This document shows, in pieces, positions 48,211 through 57,662 of a DNA stretch of 64,000 nucleotides. Numbering within the stretch: position 1 is the stretch's first letter; each line of letters opens with the position of its first letter. Position numbers and translations under genes: made by a program. The notes under the pieces were generated by a model that saw nothing but the letters and a program-made list of their open reading frames with translations, had not been told where the DNA came from and searched no databases. This stretch comes from Candidatus Sumerlaeaceae bacterium (lineage in GTDB: Bacteria; Sumerlaeota; Sumerlaeia; Sumerlaeales; Sumerlaeaceae): positions 99,543 through 163,542 of the forward strand of contig JAIBAT010000150.1 in NCBI GenBank assembly GCA_019695055.1, read 5' to 3'.

Positions 48211-48783
48211 TCAGTTCAGGTCTGGGTCCTTGTAATACTTGGCACCGGTAACACTAACGCCAACAATGAGTCCCTCCTGCGTGAACTGGTAGAGGTGAAC
48301 GCCGGGTGCAACCTGAATCGCCCCGCTGTAGGCGCCCCCTTCCTTCTTGGATTTCGCGGCCGCCATGACGTTGGCACCGATGGCCCAGCCCGAGTTTACA
48401 AATTCGCTCAAGGACGCGGGGCGCTCAAAAACGAAAACCGTGCGGAAACTGTTCGCACCGATACCAAGGCCAGGCTGCAACTCAACCATCCTCATGAAAG
48501 TTTGCTCGCCCGTGGCATTGTTGACCGCGAGGCCTTCGCCCTTGGCTCCGCCCAGTACGCCGAACTTGAAGCCAATATCGCTAAACACGGCGTAGCCCGC
48601 CGACTTGGCAACGGCCGCCCTGGCACTCGGGTTTGCCTTGTAGAGATGCTCAAGGGTCTGGTTCGTGACCTGGCGAACGTATACCCTTTGCTGGTCATTC
48701 TGTGAAGCGGTTTTGGGGGTCAGGGAGCAGGCCGCAAGCCCCAAACTCATTGCGACCAAGAGCGACTGCGTGAAGCGTTTCAT
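48211..48783 (-). CDS. SYLF/YSC84-domain lipoprotein
   Basis: 190 residues. MKRFTQSLLVAMSLGLAAC is a lipoprotein signal with lipidation at Cys19. The rest is one SYLF (YSC84-like) domain, a lipid/phosphoinositide-binding fold in eukaryotes and a common periplasmic lipoprotein in bacteria: AKSAGYAVFSDIGFKFGVLGGAKGEGLAVN, FVNSGWAIGANVMAAAKS and the end QFTQEGLIVGVSVTGAKYYKD. Its bacterial role is not well defined. It faces the M56 gene across a shared terminator. AAGG directly before the ATG is a weak ribosome site. Confidence 0.93.
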   Translation of the reverse strand: MKRFTQSLLVAMSLGLAACSLTPKTASQNDQQRVYVRQVTNQTLEHLYKANPSARAAVAKSAGYAVFSDIGFKFGVLGGAKGEGLAVNNATGEQTFMRMVELQPGLGIGANSFRTVFVFERPASLSEFVNSGWAIGANVMAAAKSKKEGGAYSGAIQVAPGVHLYQFTQEGLIVGVSVTGAKYYKDPDLN

Positions 48784-49090
48784 CCTTGTATCCTTTTGAT
48801 TTATTGCCCGCCGAAGCGGACGATTCTACGCCAACAACATTGAAGCAGATAACGATTTGCCCCCGTTGCCCGGACACTGTCCATGGGATTTTCCGCATGT
48901 GAAGTTGGAGCCCCAGGGCGACGGTGTGCTGGAGAAGGCGAGCAGCTGCCGGATATTGCTCAATGACAAATGCATTTGATGACCGTTTGGAGTTGCATGT
49001 GCCCGCCCCACGCCTGCCAATGGTGGTTTGAACATGCGGGCCCGCCACCTCATGCCTGCGTGAGACACCATTTCAATTATTGAAGGTGAC
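48784..49090. other. Divergent spacer, no gene seen
   Basis: 307 bases between the SYLF gene and the secreted protein gene. Short frames here have no ribosome site or family match. AAGGTGA just before 49091 is the ribosome site of the right-hand gene. No repeat or RNA was recognised. Confidence 0.55.
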
Positions 49091-50845
49091 ATGATGGGCA
49101 TGAAACAGTGGGGAATGCGCGCGTGCGCGCTAATGGTTACTTGTGGGGTGATGACAGGCGTAGCGCAGGCCGCCACCTACACGTCAGTTCAATACGGGGT
49201 TTGGGACAATCCGGCCACCTGGGGCGCGGCATCGTACCCCGGTCCCAATGACACGGCGATCATCAACAGCGAAGTCCACATTGAGGATCCCACGACGGTG
49301 CAGAACTTGACGGTGAATCCGGCTGGTCTGTTCGTCATGTCCGGTGACCTCGTCATCAATGGCGGCAACCTGACCGTAAATGGTGATATGTATGTCATTG
49401 GTAACGAAATCTCCTTCGTCAACGGCGCGGACCTGATTGTCAGCTCCCCCGCTGATTTCGATGCTTCCTACGGCTCGCTTCGGTTTGCCAGCGGTTCCTG
49501 CACCATGAGCGGCCCCGCCAGCCCGTCGCTTTCCATTGAAAACATGTACGTAGACACAGGCAGCACGCTCACCGTCAGCACCATTGACTGGGTCATCGAG
49601 AGTTATCTTTACCCGGCTGGCGCGATCCTTGGCAAATCCCCCCGCTACGGCGCGGTTGGGGAATTGGACTACGTGGCCGGCGGCAACTACATCGTGGGCG
49701 CCGAGTGGACACCCGGTATGGTGGATCCGCCACTGACGTATATCGACAACAACACCAGTGTGGCTTTCAGTGTGCCGGACGGCGTTTACGATTGTTACGG
49801 GGTCATCATCTATGCTGGGTCAACGCTTTCCCTGGGATCGAGTGACCTGGATGCCATGTTTTTCGGTTTGGTGAATTACGGTACCTTCAATCAGGGGGCT
49901 CGGCGCGTGCGCATCCACGATACGGGTAACCTGAACAATTACGGCACCTACAATTATGGCACGGGAACTGTGCTGTTTCAGGACAACAGCTGGGCGCAGG
50001 GGCAGATGGACGGTGACGTTATAGTCTATGACCTTGTCGTGGACGGCAATCTGGCGCGAAGCTTTGGCACTCTGACCATTGTGCACAGTGCCACCGTCAA
50101 GAACCCCGATGGTTTCCTGCAGTGCGACACGCCAGCGTACTATCAACCGGGAGCCAAGCTGACGTTTGAGAATTTCACGGGCAATGATCACGGGTCGGAT
50201 TGGGCAACGGATCGCCCCACCACATCGCTCGGGGCCCCGACGGAGGTGCGCTTCACCAGCAGTTCGCTGACCACTTACAGCGATCCCACACTGGTTTGCG
50301 ATCGCCTGTACATTGATTCCAGTTCCACGCTTAACATCGACGAGGGGTATCTTTACATCAATGAGTTGCTGGAGGTAGCCCCCGGCGGGAACATCATCAC
50401 CGGCTTTTTTGGTGGTTACCAATTGCCACCCTATGTGACCTACGGCCTGCTGATCAATGGTCTCGGAAGCTACAGCTTTCCCCATACCAATGTTACGATG
50501 AACTTCACCGCGATTCCGCCGGGAGGTTGCGGAGTGTCGGTGGGAATGAACCCCGTCAGCTATCCGGGCGCCCCCGCAGGAATCCAAACGGGCAAATGGT
50601 GGAACATCGTAACCTCGGGAGCCTGCACGGCAAATATCACCCTCCCAACGACACATCTTGGATTTGGTTCCAACCCCTATGTGTGCCACTACAATACCGG
50701 CTCGGGCACATGGGACTATGGCCGCACCTCCTCGACTTTCACCACTGTGACGCGCAACGGCGTCAGCACATTTTCCCCGTTTGCGGCGGGAGACCAGAAT
50801 CTTGGGCCCGTGCCCGTTTCCGTCAGCGCGTTTGACGCGGAATAG
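49091..50845 (+). CDS. Secreted beta-rich surface protein (G8-like N-terminus)
   Basis: 584 residues, signal peptide at 1-28 (VTCGVMTGVAQAA). Just after it, YTSVQYGVWDNPATWGAASYPGPNDTAIIN matches the 'xGxWxxPxTWG...PxxxDxxxI' opening of G8-like and related cell-surface beta-solenoid proteins. The body is rich in repeated beta strands with Asn/Gly/Thr turns (VNGDMYVIGN, NYGTYNYGTG). The end, TFSPFAAGDQNLGPVPVSV, resembles the stretch before sorting domains in some T9SS cargo, but no sorting domain or anchor follows. It is probably extracellular; no enzymatic motif is seen. Confidence 0.7.
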   Translation: MMGMKQWGMRACALMVTCGVMTGVAQAATYTSVQYGVWDNPATWGAASYPGPNDTAIINSEVHIEDPTTVQNLTVNPAGLFVMSGDLVINGGNLTVNGDMYVIGNEISFVNGADLIVSSPADFDASYGSLRFASGSCTMSGPASPSLSIENMYVDTGSTLTVSTIDWVIESYLYPAGAILGKSPRYGAVGELDYVAGGNYIVGAEWTPGMVDPPLTYIDNNTSVAFSVPDGVYDCYGVIIYAGSTLSLGSSDLDAMFFGLVNYGTFNQGARRVRIHDTGNLNNYGTYNYGTGTVLFQDNSWAQGQMDGDVIVYDLVVDGNLARSFGTLTIVHSATVKNPDGFLQCDTPAYYQPGAKLTFENFTGNDHGSDWATDRPTTSLGAPTEVRFTSSSLTTYSDPTLVCDRLYIDSSSTLNIDEGYLYINELLEVAPGGNIITGFFGGYQLPPYVTYGLLINGLGSYSFPHTNVTMNFTAIPPGGCGVSVGMNPVSYPGAPAGIQTGKWWNIVTSGACTANITLPTTHLGFGSNPYVCHYNTGSGTWDYGRTSSTFTTVTRNGVSTFSPFAAGDQNLGPVPVSVSAFDAE

Positions 50846-50885
50846 GTTTATCGCATAGATTCCTGGGCCCCGGCTATGTTTTTCC

Positions 50886-51413
50886 ATGACACAGCCGGGG
50901 CTCATCCTTCGGGAATTGAACGCAGGGGACGAAGCGGCCTTCCTTGAAGGTTGGCGGGAATGGGAGGGCGAGGATCTGACCTGGTACGCCTTCGATTGGA
51001 AACCGGGCATGCCCTTTGCCGAATACCTGGAACGGCTGCGGAAGAACTCGTTGGGGATTGATCTGCCGGAGGATCACGTCGCATCCACCATGCTTTACGG
51101 TTTTGTAGACGGCGCGATTGTGGGGCGCGTGAGCATACGGCATCGCCTGACTGAGACGCTCCTCCAGCGAGGCGGCCACATGGGCTATGCGGTGGCGCCA
51201 CGATTCAGGCGACAGGGTTACGCCTTCGAGATGGCCAGGCTGGCCATTCCCATTTGCCGGAACCTTGGTCTTGAACGCATTCTCGTGACTTGCACCGACG
51301 CCAATGAACCGTCATGGCGAATCATCGAGCGGTTGGGGGGAACTTTGGAAAACAAGGCGTGGTGCGAACTCCATAACGAGGTCATTCGGCGGTACTGGAT
51401 TGATCTGGGCTGA
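50886..51413 (+). CDS. GNAT-family N-acetyltransferase
   Basis: 175 residues with the Gcn5-type fold: GFVDGAIVGRVSIRHRLTETLLQRGGHMGYAVAPRFRRQGYAFEMARLAI contains strand 4 and the acetyl-CoA loop RRQGYA (R/QxxGxG/A). NEPSWRIIERLGGTLENKAW is the usual C-terminal helix and strand. It resembles enzymes of the YjcK/RimJ-like 'predicted acetyltransferase' group, substrate unknown. It stands alone between the surface protein and the methyltransferase. It is intact, unlike the acetyltransferase fragment at 11715-11924. Confidence 0.88.
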   Translation: MTQPGLILRELNAGDEAAFLEGWREWEGEDLTWYAFDWKPGMPFAEYLERLRKNSLGIDLPEDHVASTMLYGFVDGAIVGRVSIRHRLTETLLQRGGHMGYAVAPRFRRQGYAFEMARLAIPICRNLGLERILVTCTDANEPSWRIIERLGGTLENKAWCELHNEVIRRYWIDLG

Positions 51414-51582
51414 CGAGTATGGTGTGCCGACCAGGGTTTGCGAAGGGAAACTGGTTTAGAAAACTGGCTACCGCATGCAGCAATCGCAGGCAACGAAACT
51501 TGTTGCCCGCAAGACGCAGTCGGCCGATAGGACAACTCATAATGCCCTTCGATTTGCCATGCCGTGCATTGGATGCGCCGCG

Positions 51583-52218
51583 ATGAAGATTTTTGATTGG
51601 TTGCGCGGTACGCGGCCTGCCAGCCGATTGACCATCCTTGAGCCGGGCACGTTTACGTTCGAGCAGGGTTCTGAAATGCCTGAGCGCCTGACCGCGGCCT
51701 TCGGGGAACTGTCGCAGCTCACAGCCCTGAACCTTGGAGCTGGCTGGGGCGAAAGCTACATGGGGAGGCAAACGCTCAGCCTGCCCTGGAAGCGCCTGAT
51801 TTCCGTCGAGGCGTTTGAGCCCTATATCGAAAAACTGGCTGTGCAACCCTGCCGGGCGGCCTCCCATGAGATTGTTCATTCCAGAATTGAAGATTACATT
51901 GCGGACCAAAGCGCACCTGTGGCCGATGTTGCCCTGCTGATCGACGTCATTGAGCATTTTTCGAAACCGGCTGCGCTGCAGATTCTCGCGCGACTTGGGA
52001 AGGTTGTGTCAAAAGGAATTGTGATCTTTCTGCCCATTGGACATTTTGAGCAGGATGAGTACGACGGCAACGAGATGCAGCGCCATCTGTCCGAGTGGAG
52101 CGGCGAGGAACTTGCCGGCCTGGGGTACGACACAGTGGTCTACCCGAAATTCCATGGGCAGGTCTCCCCTCCTCCAGACGCTGCGTGGGCCATCAAGCGG
52201 CTGGCGGGCTCACGATGA
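51583..52218 (+). CDS. Class I methyltransferase-like protein
   Basis: 211 residues from the ATG at 51583 (in-frame upstream codons give unrelated residues). LTALNLGAGWGESYMGRQTL is a modified motif I, followed by RLISVEAFEPYIEKL, VALLIDVIEHFSKPAALQIL and GIVIFLPIGHF, the order of Methyltransf_11/FkbM-like folds. The absence of an Asp/Gly at the usual GxGxG place makes activity uncertain. The stop overlaps the start of the histidine kinase as ATGA, which ties the two together. Confidence 0.75.
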   Translation: MKIFDWLRGTRPASRLTILEPGTFTFEQGSEMPERLTAAFGELSQLTALNLGAGWGESYMGRQTLSLPWKRLISVEAFEPYIEKLAVQPCRAASHEIVHSRIEDYIADQSAPVADVALLIDVIEHFSKPAALQILARLGKVVSKGIVIFLPIGHFEQDEYDGNEMQRHLSEWSGEELAGLGYDTVVYPKFHGQVSPPPDAAWAIKRLAGSR

Positions 52219-53639
52219 CAACGCGGGCCAAGCCACCCAAGTCGCCGAGGCAACGCAACCGGGGGCCGCTGCTGAGGCGGGTGCCATCGCTGGCGGCCCT
52301 GATGTTTGTCGTGATAGTCCTGCTGGTTCTTTACCTGTCGGTTTGGGTGCTGCTGCGCCAGTTTGAGACCTCCAAGGAGCGGGACGTCTCGGAGCGGCTG
52401 GAACTTGTGGCAAGGATGATTTCCAAGGACCTCCTGCAGGGCGGGCCCACGTTCATCCTCGTCGCGCTGAAAGATCTAAGCGCCGAGGAAATGACGCAGC
52501 GTCTTCAGGCCTTTGCGGACACTTCCACCTATGACCAGTTGGCCAGTCTGCTGAACCGCCGCCAGCGGGATTTCAAGCTGGCGCAGGTGGCGGTTTTGAC
52601 CACGAATTCCCTGGTGGTCGCCGACGGAAGTTTCACCACCCCACCGGGCGATCCCTATGTGTACAGGGACATTGATGCCGACTGTATCGCGAAGGCACGA
52701 GCCAACTTAACAGGCGAATCGCGACTCTATTACATCTACGACGAACCCTACAAGCGCGTGTACCTGCCCCTCTACAAGGAAAACGAGATTGCCGGCATAC
52801 TGCAGGTTTCCGTGAGCCCGGACTACATCGGAGCCATCACGGAGATGCGAAGGCGCGTGCTGTTTAACTCCCTGCTGGTTTCAGCGCTGCTGGTGCTGAT
52901 CGGGGTTTCCATCTGGCGAATGTTCCAGCACATGATCCAGGCGGAGCGCTCGGCGCTGCAGGGCGCCCGGGTGGAGGCCATGGGCGCGCTGGCAGGCGGG
53001 GTGGCCCACGAGCTGCGTAACCCGCTCATGATCATCCGCGCGCTTTCAGAGGAAATCGCATCCGAGCAAAGGCCCGATTCGCAATCGGCAAGAAACGCCA
53101 ATGAGATTATTGGGGAGATCGAGCGCCTCAACGAAATGGTGACGCAATTCCTGTCGCTCTCGCGCCCGGCGGAGGGCGCCCGGATTGACGAGGTGAGCGT
53201 CAACGACTCCATCGCAAGAGTCGTGGCCCTCATGCGCAAGGGCGCGCCGGACGGAGTCTCATTTGTGGATGAATTGCCCCTGGAACAACTGTACCTGCAG
53301 GCCGACGAGCGGGCGCTCCGCCAAGTGCTGATCAACCTGCTCATCAATGCCCGCGACGCGCTAAAGAACGGGCGGGGGGAAGTCCGCGTAACTCTGCGGG
53401 AGCGGCGCGGCATGGCCGAAATCCATGTGGTGGACAATGGACATGGCATCAGCCCCAAGGCACTGGCGCGGGCTTTCGAGCCCTTCTTCACCACCAAGTC
53501 CGCCGGCACAGGCCTCGGCCTGGCCATCAGCCGCGGGATTGTGGAGAACATGGGCGGCACCATTGAGATCACCAGCACGCCGGGGCGTGGAACGGACGTG
53601 GAAATCCGGCTGCCATTGACCGCCGATCAGGCGACCTGA
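52215..53639 (+). CDS. Membrane sensor histidine kinase (HisKA/HATPase)
   Basis: 474 residues. Two helices (~27-48 and ~214-236) enclose a ~165-residue outside sensor domain without a recognised name, probably a dCACHE-like fold. The H-box GGVAHELRNPLMIIRALSEE (His near 260) is followed by the N-box INLLINARDAL, G1 VDNGHGIS, the F-box FEPFFTTK and G2 GTGLGLAISRGI. No response regulator is next to it, so its partner is elsewhere. It is translationally coupled to the methyltransferase-like gene. Confidence 0.93.
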   Translation: MTTRAKPPKSPRQRNRGPLLRRVPSLAALMFVVIVLLVLYLSVWVLLRQFETSKERDVSERLELVARMISKDLLQGGPTFILVALKDLSAEEMTQRLQAFADTSTYDQLASLLNRRQRDFKLAQVAVLTTNSLVVADGSFTTPPGDPYVYRDIDADCIAKARANLTGESRLYYIYDEPYKRVYLPLYKENEIAGILQVSVSPDYIGAITEMRRRVLFNSLLVSALLVLIGVSIWRMFQHMIQAERSALQGARVEAMGALAGGVAHELRNPLMIIRALSEEIASEQRPDSQSARNANEIIGEIERLNEMVTQFLSLSRPAEGARIDEVSVNDSIARVVALMRKGAPDGVSFVDELPLEQLYLQADERALRQVLINLLINARDALKNGRGEVRVTLRERRGMAEIHVVDNGHGISPKALARAFEPFFTTKSAGTGLGLAISRGIVENMGGTIEITSTPGRGTDVEIRLPLTADQAT

Positions 53640-53696
53640 GCAACCGACACGTAAATCCGCAGTTGCCTTTGGCATTCCCGCACCAACCATGCGGGC

Positions 53697-54704
53697 ATGA
53701 TCAACCTTCTGGCCCTGGGTACCAGCACTGTGCGCATCAGCATGCCCTATGCTGCGGGTGCGCTCGGCGGGACACTGAGCGAGCGGGGCGGCGTGGTGAA
53801 CATTGCGCTCGAGGGATTGATGCTGTCCGGGGCGTTCACGTTTGCCACGACGAGCTGGTGGATCCAGAAACACTGGGGCGCGGACTGGGTTGCCTACGCG
53901 CCAACTCTTGGCCTTTTGGCGGCTGTCAGCGTTGGCGTGTTGCTATCATTGCTTCACGCGCTGGCCACCGTGACATTCAAGGCGGACAATATTATTTCCG
54001 GCCTGGCCATTAATATCTTCAGTCTCGGGGCCACCAATTTTCTGCTGAAATGGTTTTTCAATTCATCGAGCAATTCAGAGCGCTGCCCCAGCTTCAGCAA
54101 CTGGACGGTTTTCTCATCGCCGGATCCCAAAAGCCCCTGGCTGGCCCTCAACCAGATTTGTCATCCGCTAATCCTGCTGACGCTGGTGATGTTTGTTGCG
54201 TCCAATATTTTGTTGTTTCGCACGCGCTTTGGCCTGCGCCTGCGCAGCGTGGGCGAGAATCCCCAGGCTGCGGATTCGCTGGGTGTGAATGTGTCGTTTT
54301 ACCGCTACATGGGCGTGCTGCTGGGCGGCGCGTGCGCCAGCGTGGGAGGCGTGTGGCTGGCGTCGGACCAGGGGCTTTTTTCCAGCAACATGACCAATGG
54401 TCGCGGCTATATTGCGCTGGCGGCCATGATCATCGGGAAATGGAAACCCTGGGGTGCCGCGGTGGCTTGCTTGATTTTTGGCTTTGCGGACGCAGTGCAG
54501 AACCGGATGCAGATTTTTCGCCAGACGCTTTCCGGAGGCGACCTTGCAAACCTGCCGTGGCTCGATCGAATTGCGGCGGAAACGCCGACGCAACTCATCC
54601 AGGCGTTCCCCTATATTGTCACAATCATCGTGATCGCGGGGCTCATCGGGCGCTCGACGCCGCCGGCGGCCGACGGCATTCCCTATGAGAAAGAACGGGG
54701 TTAG
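53697..54704 (+). CDS. ABC transporter permease, nucleoside/simple-sugar type (BmpC/YufQ-like)
   Basis: 335 residues with about eight helices. The N-terminal MPYAAGALGGTLSERGGVVNIALEGLMLSGAF is the conserved opening of PF02653 permeases of the YufQ/TsgC13 group that import nucleosides or simple sugars. LRLRSVGENPQAADSLGVNV matches the EAA-like coupling loop. It is alone: no partner permease, ATPase or BMP-type receptor is within the window to the right, and the LivK-like protein is 7 kb away. The rest of the transporter may lie elsewhere. Confidence 0.9.
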   Translation: MINLLALGTSTVRISMPYAAGALGGTLSERGGVVNIALEGLMLSGAFTFATTSWWIQKHWGADWVAYAPTLGLLAAVSVGVLLSLLHALATVTFKADNIISGLAINIFSLGATNFLLKWFFNSSSNSERCPSFSNWTVFSSPDPKSPWLALNQICHPLILLTLVMFVASNILLFRTRFGLRLRSVGENPQAADSLGVNVSFYRYMGVLLGGACASVGGVWLASDQGLFSSNMTNGRGYIALAAMIIGKWKPWGAAVACLIFGFADAVQNRMQIFRQTLSGGDLANLPWLDRIAAETPTQLIQAFPYIVTIIVIAGLIGRSTPPAADGIPYEKERG

Positions 54705-54743
54705 CCCCGAAGTGATGGGCCAGCGATTCTCACGCGTTTCCGG

Positions 54744-57662
54744 GTGAAGGCATTGTCGCGCATCCGCCCCTATCTCATTTCGATCCTTCTGACGGCTCTC
54801 TTTTACGCGCCACTTTTCAAGCCCGGGAACTCATTCCTGATGGGCGACTACTTCGATTATTACATGCCGGTTCGTTACCACGCGAACAAGGCGCTTCAGG
54901 AAGGTCGGCTGCCAGAATTCACTAATGCACTTTACGGCGGCATGCCGTTCCTGTCAGACCCAGAGACGGCTGTGTTCTATCCGCCACACCTCCTGTTTGC
55001 GTGGATCAGCAGGGAGACGTCGGATCGCGGGGCCATGGATGCACTGGTTATGGCCCACCTGTTTCTCCTGGCGCTGGGCGCCACTTTTCTCGGGCGATCA
55101 CTGGGATTGGGGGAGGCGGGTGCCGTCACTTTTGCCATGGTGGCCGCGTTTAACGGCTTCATGGTGCGACACCTTGGGCATATAGGAATCTTCGAGCCGC
55201 TTACAATGGGATTGTGGGCATTGGGGGCAATGGCGCGGGCCGTGAGGCACACAGACATTCGCTGGGCGGCTGGATCCGGATTATTGTTCGCATGCGCGCT
55301 GCTGGGCGGGCACCCACAGGCCGGGTTCATGCTCTGCCTGGCCGCGGCAGCAGGCGGCGCAGCCATGGCGATTCAATCGGCCCGTTCACAGCGGTCCTGG
55401 GCATTGTTGTGGAAGCTCGCTGGAATCGGGCTGCTGATTGCGTTCCTTGCCGGCGCAGGCGCGGCCATTCAACTCATCCCCACCATCCAATTCCTTGACC
55501 TCAGCACCCGACGAGCACTCCCGTTGAGCCAAGCACTGAGTTTCCCGCTCCCATTGCGCGCATTGCCGGGGCTGGTCTTTCCGGGTCTGTTCGAGCCGCT
55601 TCCCTGGCGACTTCCCGACGGGCATTGGTGGTCCTTTGCCAGTCCGAACTGGTGCTTCATTGGCGCATGGGAGTATATGTACCCAGTTGGACTGATGACT
55701 TTCGCTCTGGCCGCGGTTGGCGCGCTGGCCAACTGGCGAAGCGGTCTTGTGCGCTGGTTGGCGGCGGGTTCGTTGGTTGTCGTGCTACTGGCGCTGGGTG
55801 AGCGGGGTCTGATCTACCCGATCCTCTATGATCGGTTTGATTTTATCCGGCAGATGCGGATTCCCGCACGCCTGCTGTGGCTTGCCATTACGGCGTGGGG
55901 ATTGCTGGCTGGCCTTGGCATGGATTCTCTATGCGGCCGGGGTGACCCTGCACGGGCGCGCCGCGCAGCATTATGGACAGCGACGGCCATCGCCGGTATC
56001 CTGCTGATGGGCGACGTGGTTATCGGCTTCGCCCACGCCTATTATGGCGACTGGTATCGCGCGTTCCATAAATTATTTGTATCCGACCCTTTCTTCCAGC
56101 CCGGTGTGACGCGCGGAATCAATGAGCTTGTGGCGGACATCGGCCAGCAGATCGCGCTGGCCCACCTCATCGCACTGCTTTGCATTGGGTTGCTTGTCTG
56201 CGCCAGTCGTCTCGGGCCGGCCCGGTGGATTGGGGCCATGGCCGGCCTGCTGCTCTTCGGGGAACTTTGCCTGCATGGTTTTCACAAGAACATTGCCCCC
56301 ATTGACCCGGCGAATCGGAGCGTTGTGGCTCCCTTCCTTCGCGCGTTGAATGGAACGGAAGTGGGCGGCCGGGTTCTCTACGCCGAGGCGGGCCCGTGGG
56401 AAATCAACACGGCTCTCGCCACGCCATACAGTTTTGCGGGAGGTTATGGGTCCATCCACTTCCCGTGGATGGAGGAACTCCTGCCGGAGACCATGCACTT
56501 TGGAAACGGACGCCAGGAAAAACTGCTCGACCTGTGGAATGTCTCCCATGTCGTCTTCCGCTCCAACCGAAAGTCCATCCCGCTGGATGGGCAGGTCACC
56601 CACCTGCCGGATTATCAATGGATAGAACTGGGGAGTGGCGACCATTTCCTGCCGGAGAAGGCCGAATGGCCACTGCAACCGTCCTTGGAGGCGAAACGAA
56701 TCCGCACTTTCACATTTGCCACCGGTGCCCTGGCGCTGCCGGACGGGTATCCCATGGCCAGCGTTGTGGCCTACGGCCCGGCGGGCGATGTGGTGTCGAG
56801 CCAGCCGCTGCGGCTTGGCCTGGAAACCGCCGAGGGAGGCTATGGTGACCCATTGCGCGCCAAGGGGGCCGGCCATCGCAAGTTGCCCGCCGCGTTCCGC
56901 CCGGATATCAAACCCGTAACCGGAGTGTTTGAACCACCGAACCCGGAAGTATACATGGGAACATTTGACTTCCCGTCGTCGGCCAGCGTGGCACGAATCG
57001 CCGTCGAGGCAACCGGAGCTCCCGGCCTCCGGCTGGGCCTGACCCACATCCTCGTGGAATCTTCGCAAGGGAGAAAGAGTTTATCAGGAATCCAGGGCCT
57101 GGGATATACGCAAACCAAATCCGGCTACGAAGGATGGCGTGTGATGAAACGGCCGTATACGCCCGCATACGCGCGGTTGGTTCCGACAGCACTCATCTCC
57201 GATTATCAGAAATCGGCTGAAGTTCGAAGACAACTACTGGCGGAAGACTTCGAGGCATCCCGCACAGTCATCTTGAAGGAAACGGAAAAGCTGCGGGGAA
57301 AACTCTCGGAGTTTAATGCGGCCGACCCCGCAAGGTTCGAGGGAAGTGTCCAGACACGCACCGTGGAGAACGGGGATGTTTCCATTCGGACCAAATCCAA
57401 TCAACCTGGATGGCTGGTCGTCTCACTCACCCACTATCCCGGATGGATGGGGTTTGTGGATGGCACCCCGAAACCTGTCTACTGGGCCAACGGACTCCAG
57501 TTGGCCATGGCTGTTCCCGCAGGGGAACACGAGATCCGAATGGTTTTCGCAACCCCGGGTCTTGCGGTGGGTGCGTGTCTATCGGCGGTGGCATGGTTCT
57601 GGGGAATTGTCCTTCTGCTGCGCCGCAGGAAGACGGACGCAAACCCGGTTGGAGCTAACTAG
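54744..57662 (+). CDS. YfhO-like large membrane protein (copy 2)
   Basis: 972 residues from a GTG at 54744. About 12 helices in the first half contain DYFDYYMPVRYHANKALQEGRLPEFTNALYGGMPFLSDPETAVFYPP, the acidic YfhO-type first loop. A ~400-residue soluble part follows, with a final helix near the C-terminus and a basic tail (RRRKTDAN). The family is linked to glycosylation of envelope polymers. The stop codon shares CTAG with the stop of the convergent phosphoesterase gene. It is the second such protein in the window (first at 29498). Confidence 0.85.
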   Translation: MKALSRIRPYLISILLTALFYAPLFKPGNSFLMGDYFDYYMPVRYHANKALQEGRLPEFTNALYGGMPFLSDPETAVFYPPHLLFAWISRETSDRGAMDALVMAHLFLLALGATFLGRSLGLGEAGAVTFAMVAAFNGFMVRHLGHIGIFEPLTMGLWALGAMARAVRHTDIRWAAGSGLLFACALLGGHPQAGFMLCLAAAAGGAAMAIQSARSQRSWALLWKLAGIGLLIAFLAGAGAAIQLIPTIQFLDLSTRRALPLSQALSFPLPLRALPGLVFPGLFEPLPWRLPDGHWWSFASPNWCFIGAWEYMYPVGLMTFALAAVGALANWRSGLVRWLAAGSLVVVLLALGERGLIYPILYDRFDFIRQMRIPARLLWLAITAWGLLAGLGMDSLCGRGDPARARRAALWTATAIAGILLMGDVVIGFAHAYYGDWYRAFHKLFVSDPFFQPGVTRGINELVADIGQQIALAHLIALLCIGLLVCASRLGPARWIGAMAGLLLFGELCLHGFHKNIAPIDPANRSVVAPFLRALNGTEVGGRVLYAEAGPWEINTALATPYSFAGGYGSIHFPWMEELLPETMHFGNGRQEKLLDLWNVSHVVFRSNRKSIPLDGQVTHLPDYQWIELGSGDHFLPEKAEWPLQPSLEAKRIRTFTFATGALALPDGYPMASVVAYGPAGDVVSSQPLRLGLETAEGGYGDPLRAKGAGHRKLPAAFRPDIKPVTGVFEPPNPEVYMGTFDFPSSASVARIAVEATGAPGLRLGLTHILVESSQGRKSLSGIQGLGYTQTKSGYEGWRVMKRPYTPAYARLVPTALISDYQKSAEVRRQLLAEDFEASRTVILKETEKLRGKLSEFNAADPARFEGSVQTRTVENGDVSIRTKSNQPGWLVVSLTHYPGWMGFVDGTPKPVYWANGLQLAMAVPAGEHEIRMVFATPGLAVGACLSAVAWFWGIVLLLRRRKTDANPVGAN

